Of a DNA stretch of 5,156 bases, positions 4,944 through 5,156 are shown piece after piece. The stretch's first letter is position 1. Every line of letters starts with the position of its first letter. The notes beneath the pieces are model-generated. The model saw only the letters and a list, made by a program, of their open reading frames with translations, did no database searches and was not told where the DNA came from. The position numbers were made by a program, and so were the translations under genes. Source of the stretch: Synergistaceae bacterium (GTDB lineage: Bacteria; Synergistota; Synergistia; Synergistales; Aminobacteriaceae). The stretch lies in contig JAFSNU010000311.1 in the NCBI GenBank assembly GCA_017447325.1, positions 1 through 5,156 on the forward strand. Reading direction: 5' to 3'.

Positions 4944-5156
4944 TTAATATTCTTCATCCCATTTAGCAAGCAAAAATTTTTCGATCTCAGCTATAAAAAT
5001 TTCTGCGTTTTTAATCTGCTGCTCTATCTCTTCAACCGAGACGAGATAAAAATCCTCATAGTCAGCACCGTTCCGTATCTCAAAAGCATTCGTTATCATG
5101 CTCGATAAATTTTTATCAAATAAACCCGACTTTATATAAAATTGATGGAAATGCGC
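4944..5156 (-). CDS. HEPN domain protein, HepT-like (copy 2, N-terminus outside the window)
   Basis: This gene enters the window from the right and ends at a TAA read on the minus strand at 4944-4946. The 70 visible residues run from AHFHQFYIKSG to FLLAKWDEEY. They align without gaps to residues 65-134 of the other HEPN protein, with 53 of 70 identical by my count, including GLFDKN and ADYEDFY. The N-terminal half with the expected R-x6-H motif is outside the window, so its activity cannot be judged. The stop is 15 bp before the MNT start, so the genes are probably in one operon. It was not listed as a complete ORF because the start is missing. The promoter of the cluster must lie further right. 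Confidence 0.85.
   Translation of the reverse strand, partial: AHFHQFYIKSGLFDKNLSSMITNAFEIRNGADYEDFYLVSVEEIEQQIKNAEIFIAEIEKFLLAKWDEEY

Noticed and set aside
4204..5156. Mobile element carrying the HEPN/MNT genes
   Set aside because: No transposase, integrase, terminal inverted repeats or attachment-site duplication is visible; the similarity between the two parts is explained by gene duplication.

Overview
The window is bacterial. It has a moderately GC-rich coding sequence set in very AT-rich spacers full of short A/T runs, good Shine-Dalgarno (SD) sites and compact gene spacing. The sequence suggests an anaerobic, Firmicutes- or Synergistota-like genome (MepA-type MATE pump, strong SD sites, scattered branched-chain amino acid genes), but this placement is an inference and I cannot name a taxon.

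Left part (1-1942): after a possible tail of an upstream gene comes an extended -10 promoter, then a 28-codon leader ORF with its own strong SD, then a long GC-rich hairpin with a U-tract, then leuA (2-isopropylmalate synthase). The leader holds three mutually exclusive helices in the classic attenuator arrangement (1:2, 2:3, 3:4), and the leader ORF has six Leu codons, four of them in a short stretch (TTA, CTC, CTA, CTC). I read this as a leucine-responsive transcription attenuator controlling leuA. It is the strongest regulatory signal in the window.

Middle (1943-4135): a MepA-like MATE efflux pump follows leuA. Its SD lies in the 3' arm of a long hairpin that fills the spacer, so its translation may be gated. 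A 228-bp spacer with alternative GC-rich pairings and a perfect 14-bp palindrome leads to ilvN/ilvH, the regulatory small subunit of acetolactate synthase. No catalytic subunit gene (ilvB) is present next to it. leuA and ilvN act in the same pathway: acetolactate synthase makes the valine precursor that LeuA draws off towards leucine.

Right part (4136-5156): a hairpin terminator separates ilvN from an oppositely oriented group of small genes. On the minus strand these run as a HEPN gene cut by the window edge, then an MNT-type nucleotidyltransferase, then a second HEPN gene. The two HEPN proteins match at 53 of the 70 aligned residues, so the locus contains a tandem duplication of an MNT/HEPN (MntA/HepT-like, type VII) toxin-antitoxin module that probably continues beyond the window.
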